DNA of 64,000 nucleotides from Lantana camara (GCA_037501455.1 CM074865.1:35322501-35386500); one strand, 5' to 3'. Counted from the stretch's first letter, positions 44,853-57,131 are shown. A program made the numbers and translations. The notes: a model not told the origin generated them from the sequence alone.

Positions 44853-45680
44853 CTAATCAAAGAGTGCATGAATGCTCATGTTATGTATGCATAGGGTACC
44901 TTCTACCACTGCTGTGGGGTCGGTCTCTGCATCTTGCTCTTCACCTTCGAGGGCGTAAGCACGAGCCTGAAGCATTGGCCTTTGAACTCCCTTTTTAAAT
45001 CCCAGAATCTTGTCGGGGCATGCATCCGCCATATGATCAGCTCTTCCACATATTAAACATAAACCCAACCTCTTCCAGCATTTGTGATAATTGTGAGTTG
45101 GCCCTCCACAATATGTACATGGTGGCTTGGATAATCGTGCTTCACTCGGACCTTGTCGAACCCTCGTAGGTGTAGGCAAAGCCCTGAGAGCCGGTGGAGT
45201 TGGTCCTCCCTTTCTTGGCTTCTTAGACGGAACCTTAGGAGGGGGACTAGCTTGCATCATCGGCCTCTTTCCCGAATTCGATCCGGAACCACTTCCCACT
45301 GGAGCTCTAAAAACCGGATCCTTCTTTTTGATTTCCTCCCCTTGCGTAGTAGACTGTCGGACTCCAGATATCCTCTCTACTCGAATCAACCAACCCTCCG
45401 AGACCGCATCATCGATAGAACCAGAAAATCGAGGGGGGTTGTAGCTCAGAAACACCCCATGAGGGTCTCTATTGTTATTATGATTTGGTGGAGGCGCCGG
45501 TTGTTCTGCCTGTTGTGGTGGGGGAGCTTGAGCTCTCCGATGCTCTACATAATTGAAAACTGCTTCCATGAAATTTCCCATGTCCACTGGTGGTGCTTGT
45601 GGTTGGGGTGGAGGCGTAGAAGATCGATCGTGATGACGACGATGTCCGGGAGATCTCTCACGATGTCGACGTGGCGGCAT
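44853..45680 (-). CDS. gag: E2 capsid-less Gag fused to protease start
   Basis: About 275 codons from ATG 45680-45678 (the TTG at 45689 is not needed), one base after the predicted acceptor. The N-terminus is Arg/His/Pro-rich (RRHRERSPGHRRHHDRS), then DMGNFMEAVFNYVEHRRAQ and NPPRFSGSIDDAVSEGW. The capsid core seen in E4 and E0 is missing by an in-frame deletion. Two intact zinc knuckles follow, CTYCGGPTHNYHKC and CLICGRADHMADAC, then a protease start ending at the stop after ALFD. The frame has stayed open, and E1 has the same deletion. It could still bind RNA but is unlikely to build a capsid. Confidence 0.7.
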   Translation of the reverse strand: MPPRRHRERSPGHRRHHDRSSTPPPQPQAPPVDMGNFMEAVFNYVEHRRAQAPPPQQAEQPAPPPNHNNNRDPHGVFLSYNPPRFSGSIDDAVSEGWLIRVERISGVRQSTTQGEEIKKKDPVFRAPVGSGSGSNSGKRPMMQASPPPKVPSKKPRKGGPTPPALRALPTPTRVRQGPSEARLSKPPCTYCGGPTHNYHKCWKRLGLCLICGRADHMADACPDKILGFKKGVQRPMLQARAYALEGEEQDAETDPTAVVEGTLCIHNMSIHALFD

Positions 45681-45681
45681 C

Positions 45682-47809
45682 CTGTTCAAGAAATACTGAA
45701 ATGCATGCTATTTTTAGTCCATGCATGCAAGTGCAATTAATTTCGATCAAAATTCAAGATCTAAGGCACACAAGCACGTAAACAATGCATATGCAACACA
45801 TTGACAAGTTGTTCCTAAAGCCGAACGACCTAACTGACTCAACACGACACTAGAGCCCGGGTTTTGCAACCCTAAGCTCTGATACCACTTAAGGATGTAG
45901 CACCCGAGCGTAAGGTACCACATCCCCCGCACCGAGACCCGACCCGTATATGAAAGGGAAGTCCATACACGTGCCAAATCCACGGCGAACGGGGACACAA
46001 CACACACGCTATGCTAGGCGGGACTAACCCTTGAACCATTCAACTCAAGAAACATATAAAATCAGAGTTAAAGAAAAGTTTGCGGAAGCAATAACGACAA
46101 AGCATATACAGTGAGCTATCAAGCTCCAAAAATAGATACACAAAAGCGTTCGAATAACCAACGGCACTCACGGCCTACAAAAATCATAACGCTCCAATCT
46201 ATACTATGATCATATACAAAAGTATCAACAAGAGCAGCAACTATAGTATGAATATGAGACTGAAAAGAAGTGCTAAACATAAATGCAAGACCTAGACGAC
46301 TTGTATTCCCGCCTAGCGCTTCTATACCTGCACAAAACAGCTGAAAACAACCGGGTTCAGTCTAAAAGAGACTGGTGGGTATAAAACGGGGCATAAAATA
46401 TATAATATCGCATAAATTAAACACATACATGCAAGCCCTAATCCCGTGTGAAGTTTGATAAAATAAACCAAGTGGTTAAAACAAAAGAAAACATCCACGG
46501 GATTACGACGTTCATATTCATTCATAATTATTCATAAGGGTTTAAGCTCGGCGAGTGAGCGTGCACAATCTCCAACCTTCTCCTCGTGTAATCATATCAT
46601 AATTATTGGTTGTCATACATATCTTTCGTGCACATACATAAATGATCATAATCATACATATACACCTTCTTCCTCCGGGTGGTGGACAAGTTAGCTAGAC
46701 CTGACCACCGGTTTATACATGGGCCAATGGGGGTACATGAATCCCCCAAAGGCACTCAGCTCCCATTCCCCGCTAAAACTCCTAGCGAGGGCCGGTATCA
46801 CCGTAGTTTGGTTGGGACTAGTATATGGGATCCCCGTCAGCCCTTGCTTCCTCGGTTAGCCACATATACTAAGTCCCGGGGCCCGTTAAATCAGAAGTCA
46901 TAAATCAGAAATGTGACTCGCCAAAACATAAGGTAGGATTTCATAAATAAAAGGGGTCATACGTTTGAAACCATTTACCCAAAATGACTCGATTTGTATA
47001 ATTATATTATTTTGGCTTAAAACTTTGCACATAAGGGATTTATAGGGTCGTTTAACTAGTAGAAGAAAAACCCACCTTTACCAAAGCAGAAATAAAGGCA
47101 CAAGCGTCTTAAGGCTCGCCCTTGTCTCCGACCATACCCGAATCTGTTCAAAAGAAAAGGTATGAGACACAATGACCACATATGACGCTCGGCAATGAAG
47201 TGCATATGACATGAATGCTTAAATGATCATATTATATCAATAAAATGTTCATGTGCACGATTAAGAGATTTAAATCATATAATCATTCATTCGTTCATAT
47301 TTTTCATAATTTCATAAATTCATAAATTCATAAATTCATATAAGTTTCATAAATTCATAAGTTCATATATATTTCATAAATTCATAATTTCATATAAATT
47401 TCATAAATTCATAATTCATAAATTCATAGTGTTCATAATTCATAACGTATATCAATTAATCTAAAATCCAATTAAGAAGCATAACATAAATTATTCAAAT
47501 TCATATTTAGGAATAAAATAAATAATTGAAACGTTCAAACAATTGTCAGTAGAATAAATACGCGAAATTGAAATCAATTAATTTCAATAATTAAATTAAA
47601 TCAAATAATACTCAAAATATATAATAAATATTTATAATAATATAATATATATATAAGTAATTATATATAATAATATACAATATATATATATATAATATAT
47701 ACATATATACACGTACAAACACACACACACAACCATGCATGCATAATTCTCATATACTACATATATATACATATTCAACCCATGCATGCAATTACACACA
47801 CACAAGCAC

Positions 47810-47848
<39 letters not shown>

Positions 47849-48704
47849 GCCATGCATACACATGCACATACAGTAAAAGCAGCAGCAACCATAGCGCAAG
47901 GAAGAAGAAGAAATGCGGGCAAAAGAATTAGGAAAAACGGGGTGACACCCCCGTGTCACCCTCCAAGCTTAGGCCGAGACACCCCCGTGTCTCGGTACAG
48001 AAGTTCCAGCCCTCTCAGCACCCCCGTGCCTCGCCGGAAAGGCCAAGAATGGCACGCCCGTGTCGCAGCAACAGCAGCCTCTGTTTTCGGGCAGTAACAG
48101 ACGCAGAACAGAGCAGCCTAAAAATGCAGGAAAGACAGGCAACAACGGCAACAAAACAAGGCATGAAAGGCAGCAAAATATCAACAAGAACACACACTAC
48201 AAGACCACGAAATTGGCAGCAAGAAGAAGGAAGGAATTGAGCAGTTTTTGACAGCAAAAACAGTCCAGAAAAACAGAGCAAAGTTTGATGAAAAACAGGG
48301 CAAGCTGGAACTCAAACCTTCTCCAACCCTTTACTCAGTTAAGGCCATCAAAAACGTAGCAAAATAACATGAAACCAACACCTAATTCAGTCCCAAACAA
48401 GCTCACACAAGAAGGAAACCGTACGTGACATATATGTGGGATTTTCTGAAAATTTCATAAGTGATATCTCATATATATCTCAACAAACACGAAAGCAATG
48501 ATCATAAATGATATTAGGAAATCAAAACAATTAATCTCAGGCTTGGAATCACTCAAAACCATAGAGAATCGAAGGAGATCAACATTTTGCCCAAAATTTC
48601 TTATTTTCGGGAATTTGCCCAGAAATGGTGAAACCATGCTCAAAATCATGAATGGAAGGATGAAAATGATCAGAGTTAATCATACAATACAACCCTAAGC
48701 TTAC
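45682..48704 (-). promoter_or_regulatory. Predicted leader intron of E2
   Basis: Donor ATCAAG|GTAAGCTT at 48704 in the 5' LTR; acceptor TTCTTGAACAG ending at 45682, one base before the gag ATG. Length would be 3023 nt. It removes palindromes, minisatellite and the primer site. Confidence 0.55.
45876..45887 (-). other. E2 primer binding site
   Basis: Perfect TGGTATCAGAGC on the minus strand, 8 nt after the 5' LTR. Confidence 0.92.
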
Positions 48705-49847
48705 CTTGATGATTGGTTGAAGTTTGGATGAGATTTGAGCTCCAAAATCTCCAAATGGTGAAGGGTTACGGGACTGGAGAGAAAACAGTAGCTTTGTCTG
48801 AGTTTTGGGGCTTGTGAGAGGATAATATCGGTTAGGGCTTGATATGTACTGATAGAGGGTTGAGTTAGGGTTAAAAGGAATCAAACCATGGTTAATTTGG
48901 TTATGGTTTGAGTGAGATATGGCTGATTTGGTGTAACAAGGTCAGGTTGGTCTCCGTTTCGTTTTTCGGTTGAATTTCGGAGTTTCAAATGAATTAGGAA
49001 AATTATAAGGCTAAGTTTACTAAACTCGTATTTTCGTTACGAGTTCAGCGGATTTGACGGAACTCGAATCCGAGTTCCCGAGCTCAAGATATTAAATTCG
49101 GAACCAAGGGTACGCTAAGTGCTCGTTAGCCCCCGTTTTGGTTCCTCAAAACAAATTAAATTCGTTAACTAATCAAATGAATTCGAAAATGTAAATTGAG
49201 CATAAAATCATGTTCATAACACATATATGTACAACATATTACAAAATCGTGGCAATTTGATATCATTTCATAAGAGAACGAAGCACAAAATTAATAACAT
49301 GCACATTTCAACCAATTCATGCATAAATACATAAATTTTCATGCAAAATATATTAACTCCATGCAATATATAAAATTCCCATGCAATATGAATATGATTT
49401 CATGCAAAATTTATAAACTCCATGCATGAATATATTAATCCCATGCACATATATAATTTTCATGCAAAAATGAAATAAATCCATGCATATATAATTTTCA
49501 TGCAAAAATATAACTCTCATGCATAAATCAAATAAATAATTAAGTTCTAATATTACATAAATTAAATAGGTCACGTAATTAGTTAGCTTAAACATGATTA
49601 ATTAACATAACATATAATTAGTATACTCATTAAATTAATAATATAGTAATTAAACATATATGTATTTATATAATACGAAATATACATATATAATTAATAA
49701 TATTAGAATGAAATATTATAATATAATATAATAAAATAATAACAATTATAATAAAATTAAATATAAAAACACGTAAAAACAATTAATTCGCGCAAATAGG
49801 TAAACACATACGTCCTACCTTTACGTCCGAAAAGTCGGGGCGTTACA
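45896..49847 (-). repeat. E2 5' LTR
   Basis: 3952 bp, nearly identical to 38773-42722. The differences I saw are single-base changes at about 46470, 47242, 47910, 48047, 48334 and 49051 plus one TA unit near 47690. Confidence 0.97.
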
Positions 49848-50560
49848 CTTTTTAACTCTTCCGGGACAACAACTCTATTCTTGAATCTTAGAAGTCCCGT
49901 ATCATCAACCCAAACGGACACTCTGAATCAGCTCAAGCTTTCCCAGCTAATTTCTGAACCTCGGGATCAATCCTCTGAGCATCAAATAACCTCTGTTTAA
50001 GATCTGGTTGAACCGTAATATTCCGAATACTAGCCCTCAGTCTGAACAACTCATTCTCATCTCCAATTTCCACTCTCACATTGGACACACTAGTTTTCCT
50101 ACTAAGTGCATCCGCGACCAAATTGGCTTTGCCGGGATGGTATCGGATTGTACACTCATAATCCGCCAAAAGTTCCATCCAACGCCGTTGTCTCTTATTC
50201 AATTCCTTTTGCGAGAATAAGTATTGGAGACTCTTGTGATCGGAGAAGACCTCGAACGAAATTCCATAAAGATAGTGTCTCCATTTACCCAAAGCGAAGA
50301 TCACTGCCGCTGATTCCAAATCATGAGTGGGGTAGTTCTGTTCATGCTCTTTCAATTTCCTTGAGGCATAAGCGATTACTCTTCCATTTTGCATCGACAC
50401 ACATCCCAAACCTTCCTTTGAGGCGTCCGTATAAATTGTATAACCTTCTGTACCTTCGGGAAGCGCTAATACAGGAACGGTAGTCAACTTCTCCTTTAAA
50501 AGTTGAAAGTTAGCCTCACATGCTTCGTCCCACTCAACTTAACCGCCTTCTTAGTCAATC
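49848..50560 (-). pseudogene. E1 RNase H and integrase start
   Basis: ORF 49933-50487 has [47 protein letters not shown] and [18 protein letters not shown], a nearly complete RNase H. The stop at 49933 is followed by the start of the integrase segment that continues at 38772 beyond E2. Confidence 0.88.
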
Positions 50561-50990
50561 GGGTTAAAGGAGCTGCAATCTTCGAAAAATCCTGTACAAA
50601 TCTTCGATAGTAGCCTGCCAAACCCAAGAAACTCCTTACTTCTGAAGCATTTTTCGGCTTTGCCATTGAATAACCGTCTCAATCTTAGAAGGGTCTACTT
50701 CCAAACCTTTCCTTGAAATAATATGACCCAAAAATGCTACCCGATCAATCCAGAACTCGCATTTGCTAAACTTAGCATACAACCGATGCTCTCTGAAGGT
50801 ATCCAACACAATCCTGAGGTGCCTGGCATTATCCTCCGGAGTTCTCGAATAAACCAAGATGTCATCGATGAGGATTACCACAACTTATCCAAATAGGGCT
50901 GGAAAATTCGATGCATCATATCCATAAAGCAGCCGGAGCACCCCAAGGTGACGAACTTGGCCAAATATATCCAACTTTGAGTAATACCTC
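50561..50990 (-). pseudogene. E1 reverse transcriptase remnant
   Basis: Retains SSSPWGAP at the left end of the RT fold and then jumps to MVILIDDILVYS with the catalytic [24 protein letters not shown] and [12 protein letters not shown]. The fingers and first half of the palm between these blocks are deleted, so no RT can be made. Confidence 0.85.
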
Positions 50991-51242
50991 TAATAGAATC
51001 TTTAACTCTTCCAATTCAACCGGATATTCTTTCCCTTCAATCAAAACTGAACACTCCCGAATCAACTGATCTATCTGAAGACTACCACCAAGTGGCGAAC
51101 TCACCAAAAAGCAAGAAGAAAGACAAATAACAGGCAAGCACAGAGTGGCAACTAAATCATAAGAAATAAAGGAATGCGTGGCACCCGGATTAAAGAGTGC
51201 ATGAATGCTCATGTTATGTATGCATAGGGTACCTTCTACCAC
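50991..51242 (-). pseudogene. E1 protease with altered active site
   Basis: Has MSIHALFNPGATHSFISYDL. The catalytic Asp of DPGAT is Asn. A deletion after RECSVLIEGKEYPVE fuses it to the RT start (LLEVLLKVGYIWPSSSPWG). Confidence 0.85.
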
Positions 51243-51314
51243 AGCTGTGGGATCAATCTCTGCATCTTGCTCTTCACCTTCGATGGCGTAAGCACGAGCC
51301 GGGATCAGTGGCCT

Positions 51315-52010
51315 TTAAACTCGTCTTTGATATCCAGGGTCTTTGTAGGGACAAGTATCCGCCATATGATCGCCTTTTCCACATATGAGGCACAATTTCA
51401 ACCTCCTCCGACAGTTATAGTAATTATGAGTTGGTCCTCCACAATGTGTACAGGGAGCTTGAGCCAATCTCGCCACGCTCGGACCTTGTCGATCTTTCGT
51501 AGGTGTAGGCAAAGCTTTGAGAGCCTGTGGAGTTGGTCCTCTCATTCTTGGCTTCTTAAACGGACCCTTAGGAGGGGGACTAGCTTGCATCATCGGCCTC
51601 TTTCCCGAATTCGATCCGGAACCTCTTCCCATTGGAGCTCTAAAAACCGGATCCTTCTTTTTGATTTCCTCCCCTTGCGTAGTAAACTGTCGGACTCCAG
51701 ATATCCTCTCTACTCGAATCAACCAACCCTCCGAGACCGCATCATCGACAGAACCAGAAAATCGAGGGGGGTTGTAGCTCAGAAACACCTCATGAGGATC
51801 TCTATTGTTATGGTTTAATGGGGGAGCTTGTTGTTCTGCTTGTTGTGGTGGGGGAGCTTGAGCCCTCCTATGTTCGACATAGTTGAAAACCGCTTCCATG
51901 AAATTTCCCATGTCCACCGGTGGTGCTTGTGGTTGGGGTGGAGGCGTAGGGGATCGATCATGATGACGGCGGCGTCCTAGAGATCTCTCACGGTGTCTAC
52001 GTGGAGGCAT
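51315..52010 (-). CDS. gag: E1 capsid-less Gag
   Basis: About 232 codons from ATG 52010-52008, one base after the acceptor. Same architecture as E2: RRHRERSLGRRRHHDRS, DMGNFMEAVFNYVEHRRAQ, NPPRFSGSVDDAVSEGW, the in-frame capsid deletion, then zinc knuckles CTHCGGPTHNYYNC and CLICGKGDHMADTC. It ends by stop at 51315 before protease. The deletion pre-dates the E1/E2 split. Confidence 0.72.
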   Translation of the reverse strand: MPPRRHRERSLGRRRHHDRSPTPPPQPQAPPVDMGNFMEAVFNYVEHRRAQAPPPQQAEQQAPPLNHNNRDPHEVFLSYNPPRFSGSVDDAVSEGWLIRVERISGVRQFTTQGEEIKKKDPVFRAPMGRGSGSNSGKRPMMQASPPPKGPFKKPRMRGPTPQALKALPTPTKDRQGPSVARLAQAPCTHCGGPTHNYYNCRRRLKLCLICGKGDHMADTCPYKDPGYQRRV

Positions 52011-52011
52011 C

Positions 52012-54915
52012 CTGTTCAAGAAACACTGAAATGCATGCTATTTTTAGTCCATGCATGCAAGTGCAATTAATTCGATCAAAATTCAAGATTTAAGGCACAC
52101 AAGTACGTAAACAATGCATATGCAACACATTGACAAGTTGTTCCTAAAGCCGAACGACCTAACTGACTCAACACGACACAAGAGCCCGGGTTTTGCAACT
52201 CTAAGCTCTGATACCACTTAAGGATGTAGCACCCGAGCGTAAGGTACCACATCCCCCGCAGCGGGACCCGACCCGTATATGAAATGGAAGTCCATACACG
52301 TGCCAAATCCACGGCGAACGGGGACACAACACACACGCTATGCTAGGCGGGACTAACCCTTAAACCAATTAACTCAAGAAACATAAAATCAGAGTTAAAA
52401 TAGAATGCGGAAGCAAGAACTATATAGCATATACACAGTGAGCCACCAAGCTCCAAAAATAGATATACAAGAGCATTCAAATATGCAACGGCACTCACGG
52501 CCTACAAAATCATAACGCTCCAATCTATACTATGATCAAATACAAAAGTAGCAACAAGAGTATGAATATGAGACTGAAAAGAAGTGCTAAACATAAATGC
52601 AAGACCTAGACGACTTGTATTCCCGCCTAGCACTCCTATACCTGGACAAAACAGCTGAAAACAACCGGGTTCAGTCTAAAAGAGACTGGTGGGTATAAAA
52701 CGGGGCATAAGATATAATATCACATAAACTAAACACTTACATGCAAGCCCTAATCCCGTGTGAAGTTTGATAAGAATTTACCAAGTGGTTAAAACAACAG
52801 AAAACATCAACGGGATTACGACGTTCATATTCATTCATAATTGTTCATAAGGGTTTAAGCTCGGTGAGTGAGCGTGCACAATCTCCAACCTTCTCCTCGT
52901 GTAATCATATCATAATTATTGGTTGTCATACATATCTTTCGTGCACATACATAAATGACCATAATCATACATATACACCTTCTTCCTCCGGATGGTGGAA
53001 GGGTTAGCTAGACCCTGCCACCGGTTCATACATAGGCCAATGGGGGTACATGAATCCCCCAAGGGCACTCAGCTCCCATTCCTTGCTAAATCTCCTAGCG
53101 AGAGCCGGTATCACCGTAGTTTGGTTAGAACTAGTATATAGGATCCCGTCAGCCCTTGCTTCCTCGGTTAGCCACATATACTAAGTCCCGGGGCCCGTGA
53201 ACATAACATATATGCAATCTCGCCAAAACATAAGGTTACGTTTGAAATCATTTACCCAAAATGACTCGATTTATATAAATATATTATTTTGGCTTAAAAC
53301 TTTGCACATAAGGGATTTATAGGGTTGTTTAACTAGTAGAAGAAAAACCCACCTTTACCAAGGCAAAATAAAGGCACAAGCGTCTCAATGCTCGTCCTCG
53401 TCTCCGACCAAACCCGAATCTGTGCAAAAGAAAAGGTATGAGACTCAATGACCACATATGACGCTCGGCAATGAGGTGAATATGACATGGATGCATAAAA
53501 AATGTTCATGTGCACGATTAAGAAATTTAAAACATATAATCAACTCATTCGTTCATGTATATATCATTCAGTTTCATAAGTTCATAAATTCATAATTGAA
53601 ACGTTCAATCAATAGTCGGTAGAATAAATACGCGAAATAGAAATCAATTAATTTCAATAATTAAATTAAATCAAATAATATTCAAAATATATAGTAAATA
53701 TATATATAATATAATATATATTTATAATATACTAAATATATAATAACATAAGTATATATATAATATACATATAAACACGTACACACACACCCACCCATGC
53801 ATGCAAATATGTATTTAATGTATATATAATACATATATATATACATATTAAATCAAACCATGCATGAAAATTATATAATATATACGTATATATACACGTA
53901 TGCATGCAACTACAACACAAAGCCATGCACACAATTCACAGCCATGCATACGCACACACATTACACAATTATACATATATACGAATGCAATTACACACAC
54001 ACACAAGCATTTGTATACCCACAACACCAAACACAACCATGCATTCATACAGCAACAGCAGCAGACCAAGGCACGCAGCAAGACAGCAGTCTAAACACAC
54101 AGCAACAATCCCAGAAACGGAGGCAAAAGAATTCAGAAAAACGGGGTGACACCCCCGTGTCACCCTCCCAGCCTGGACCGAGACACCCCCGTGTCTTGGT
54201 ACAGCAGCTCCAGCCCACACAGCACCCCCGTTCCTCGCTGGAACGGGCAGAAATGGCATGCCCGTGACGCAGCAACAGCAGCCTCTGTTACACAGAAACT
54301 GACGCAGAAACAGGGCAAGAAAAAGGCAGCCAATTACGCAGGAAAAACAGGCAATATGCAACAATATAAAGCATGATTTACAACAAAAATTCAGCCTCAA
54401 CACACACCACAAAGCCACAAAACTGACAGCAAAAGAAGGAAGGAAATGATAGCAGTTTTGACAGCAACTCTGCGTGACAAAAACAGGGCCAAAAACTCGA
54501 AGAAAACAGGGTATGCATCTCTCAACTAATCCGATTCAGTTCAAGTCCATAAAGCCATCAAATGTGTAGCAAAACAACATGAATTCAACAAGTAAATCAG
54601 TTCCAAAAGTGATCAACCAAGACATCAACTGTACGTGACCTTCAAGTGGAAATTTTCTCAAAAGATCATAAATGATATCTCATAAATATCTCAACAACCA
54701 CGAAATCAAAGACCATAAATGATATGAGGATGTCAAAACAATCACTCTCAAGCTTGGAATCAATCAAAATCATTGAGAATTGAAGGAGATCAAGAATTTG
54801 CCCAAAAACTCCATTTTCGGGAAAAACGGTACAGGAAGAAGAAACCATGCTCAAAATCATGAATGAAAAGATGGAAATGATCAGAATTAAACATATAATA
54901 CAACCCTAAACTTAC
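52012..54915 (-). promoter_or_regulatory. Predicted leader intron of E1
   Basis: Donor ATCAAG|GTAAGTTT at 54915; acceptor TTCTTGAACAG ending at 52012. 2904 nt, spanning palindromes and primer site, same geometry as E2 and E5. Confidence 0.55.
52205..52216 (-). other. E1 primer binding site
   Basis: Perfect TGGTATCAGAGC on the minus strand, 8 nt after the 5' LTR. Confidence 0.92.
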
Positions 54916-55704
54916 CTTGATGATTTGATGAAGTTTGGATGAGATTTGAGCTCCAAAATCTCCAAGGGATGAAGGGTTACGGGACTGGAATGAGAAGCAG
55001 TAGCTTTGGCTGAATTTTTGGGGATTGTGTGAGGGTTATCTCGGTTAGGGCTTGAAATATCATGATATATGGTTGAGTTAGGGTTTCAAAGAATCAAACC
55101 ATGGTTAATTTGGTTATGGTTTGGATGAGATATGGCTCATTTTGTACAACAAGGTCAAATTGGTTGCCGATTCGTTTTTCGGTTGGATTTCGGAGGTTCA
55201 AACGACTTAGGAAAAATATAAGGCTAAGTTTACTAAACTCGAATTTTCGTTACGAGTTCAGCGGAGTTGACGGAACTCGAATCCGAGTTCCCGAGCTCAA
55301 GATATTAAATTCGGAACCAAGGGTACGCTAAGTGCTCGTTAGCCCCCGTTTTGGTTCCTCGAAACAAATTAAATCCGTTAACCTACCAATTAAATTCGAA
55401 AACATAAACCGAGCATAAAATCATGTTCATAACACATATATTTACAACATACTACAAATTCGTGGCAATCCGAAATCATTTCATACAAGAACGAAGCTCA
55501 AAATGAATAACAAAGCTCATTCCATGCAAAATATAATTTCCCATGTAAAAACATTTAAATAAATAAATTAAATCTAATATTAAATAAATTATATTAAGCA
55601 CGTAATTAATTAACTAAAACATGATTAATTAACATAACATATAGTTAGCATAATCCTTAAATTAATACTAATATGAATAAACGTATACATTGATACTTAA
55701 AGAA

Positions 55705-55752
<48 letters not shown>

Positions 55753-55919
55753 CGATATATATATATTAGAATTAATAATATATTAAAATAAAATACAATA
55801 AAATAAAATAATAACAATTTATAATAAAATTAAATATGAAACACGTAAAAACAATTAATTCGCGCAATTAGGTAAACACATACGCCCTATCTTTACGTTC
55901 GAAAAGTCGGAGCGTTACA
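52225..55919 (-). repeat. E1 5' LTR
   Basis: 3695 bp, a close but not identical copy of 33755-37486. It has an ~26-bp deletion near 53235 and a shorter TA tract. It contains the palindrome pair (from 54144), the donor (54915) and the U3 module (about 55200-55340). Confidence 0.93.
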
Positions 55920-55924
55920 GTGGG

Positions 55925-56938
55925 TCTTTGGTTATCTCCGGTCTTCTTCTTTGGGCACGTGCTCACCATATGATCTGGCGCCCCACAAATGAAGCACCTC
56001 TTATGAAGTTTGAAGCAGTTCTCCACTAGATGATTGCCGTTACAATAAGAACATTGAGCCTTGACGGGTACCGAAAGTGCTAAAGGTTGATTTTATCCCG
56101 CGGGGCATGGTTGCTTGTTCTGAGGCTTTGCCATCTGGAAAGCTTGATAGGCCGGCCTCTTCCCGTACTTGTTTTGACCTCCCGAGCTAGATCCATGCCC
56201 TGTGTGAGAAGTCTTCCTCCTAGGTACCACTTATTCTTCCACTTTCAAAGCCTTTTTGATGATAAGGGCCCAAGTATCGGTGTCAATGGCCTCAAGAGCA
56301 TCTTTCATGTCCTCTCTCAAACCTTGAAGACACTGAAGAGCTTTGTGTCAATCATCATTGGTAATATTAGGAGCATATCGAGATAGACGGTCAAATTCAT
56401 CAATGTATTCCGTGATCGTCTTTCCACCTTGTTTAAGGTCCATAAATTCCCGAAGCCTCCTATCCCTGGCTACAATAGCAATATACTTGTTACGAAATTC
56501 CCAGGCAAATGTCTCCCAATATACTTCCTCTCCCGCTGCATCTAGACGGGTCCGAACTGTAGACCACCAACTATAAGCCTGTCCCTGCACCATTGTGATA
56601 GTGTATTTCGCCTTTTCTACCGAGCCACAAGGTATCAAATCCGAAATTCTCTGAATCTGTATAAGCCACTCCTCGGCTAGTATATTATTTCCACCCTCAA
56701 ACTTGGGAGGGTTTTAGTTCTGAAATTCCCTCAAAATGTGTGTAATTTGACCCCCTTCTTGATTTCAAACCGGGGGTGTATTCTGACGGTAGCGGCTATC
56801 AAGGAATGCGCATAATCTCTCCATGAATCCCTCTGGTTCCATCTGAGGTGGGGGATTATTCTCGGCCTGAGGTGAGTGGTCTCTCTGATGTCGGCGGCCT
56901 GGTAATCTATCACGTTGGTGTTCTCTACACGGAGGCAT
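55925..56938 (-). pseudogene. gag: E0 Gag (broken)
   Basis: Starts at ATG 56938-56936, one base after acceptor TTTTTCAG. The N-terminus is MPPCREHQRDRLPGRR. The capsid core (56348-56638) has AYSWWSTVRTRLDAAGEEV, FAWEFRNKYI and LREFMDLKQGGKTITEYI, matching the retrotransposon gag domain. Two zinc knuckles (about 55960-56060) follow, CSYCNGNHLVENC (one residue short) and CFICGAPDHMVSTC. Stops near 56340 and 56716 and frame changes break it. The frame runs into E1 at the GTGGG duplication and would continue at 33749. Confidence 0.82.
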
Positions 56939-57113
56939 CCTGAAAAACCAAGGAATTCTTATATTCATGCGTGAGGGTTAGTATATGTTCATGTGTTCAA
57001 TTAATAAGAGTATAAATAAATAAGTCACATAAGGTCACATAACCACATTGTCCTATGCCGTACGACCTAGACAAACCCAACACGACGTTAGAGCTCCAAT
57101 TTTGTAACTGAGA

Positions 57114-57125
57114 GCTCTGATACCA
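57114..57125 (-). other. E0 primer binding site
   Basis: Perfect TGGTATCAGAGC on the minus strand, 6 nt from the LTR end at 57132. Confidence 0.9.
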
Positions 57126-57131
57126 CTTTGA

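Larger units (their letters stand above)
38773..49847 (-). mobile_element. E2: very young non-autonomous Tekay-like element
   Basis: 11,075 bp, LTRs 38773-42722 and 45896-49847, perfect CTTTT duplications (38768-38772, 49848-49852), primer site, purine tract. By eye the LTRs differ at six positions and one TA-repeat unit in about 3950 bp. The 3.17-kb interior has gag lacking capsid, a protease with a stop at the active site, RT almost wholly deleted and integrase without its zinc domain. Recent movement therefore depended on proteins from elsewhere. Confidence 0.96.
33755..55919 (-). mobile_element. E1: Tekay-like element nested in E0 (hosts E2)
   Basis: LTRs 33755-37486 (3') and 52225-55919 (5'), primer site 52205-52216, gag, protease, RT remnant, RNase H, integrase, chromodomain remnant and purine tract. 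Perfect GTGGG duplications lie at 33750-33754 and 55920-55924. Removing E2 (38773-49847) restores a continuous integrase frame. E1 lacks the gag capsid core and most of the RT palm, so it is non-autonomous or decayed. Confidence 0.93.

Noticed and set aside
45876..45887. Possible tRNA gene signals at TGGTATCAGAGC sites.
   Set aside because: These are primer sites complementary to the tRNA 3' end. No tRNA cloverleaf surrounds any of them.
49848..49852. E2 as two unrelated solo LTRs.
   Set aside because: The CTTTT duplications, a primer site next to the right LTR and a purine tract next to the left LTR show one element.
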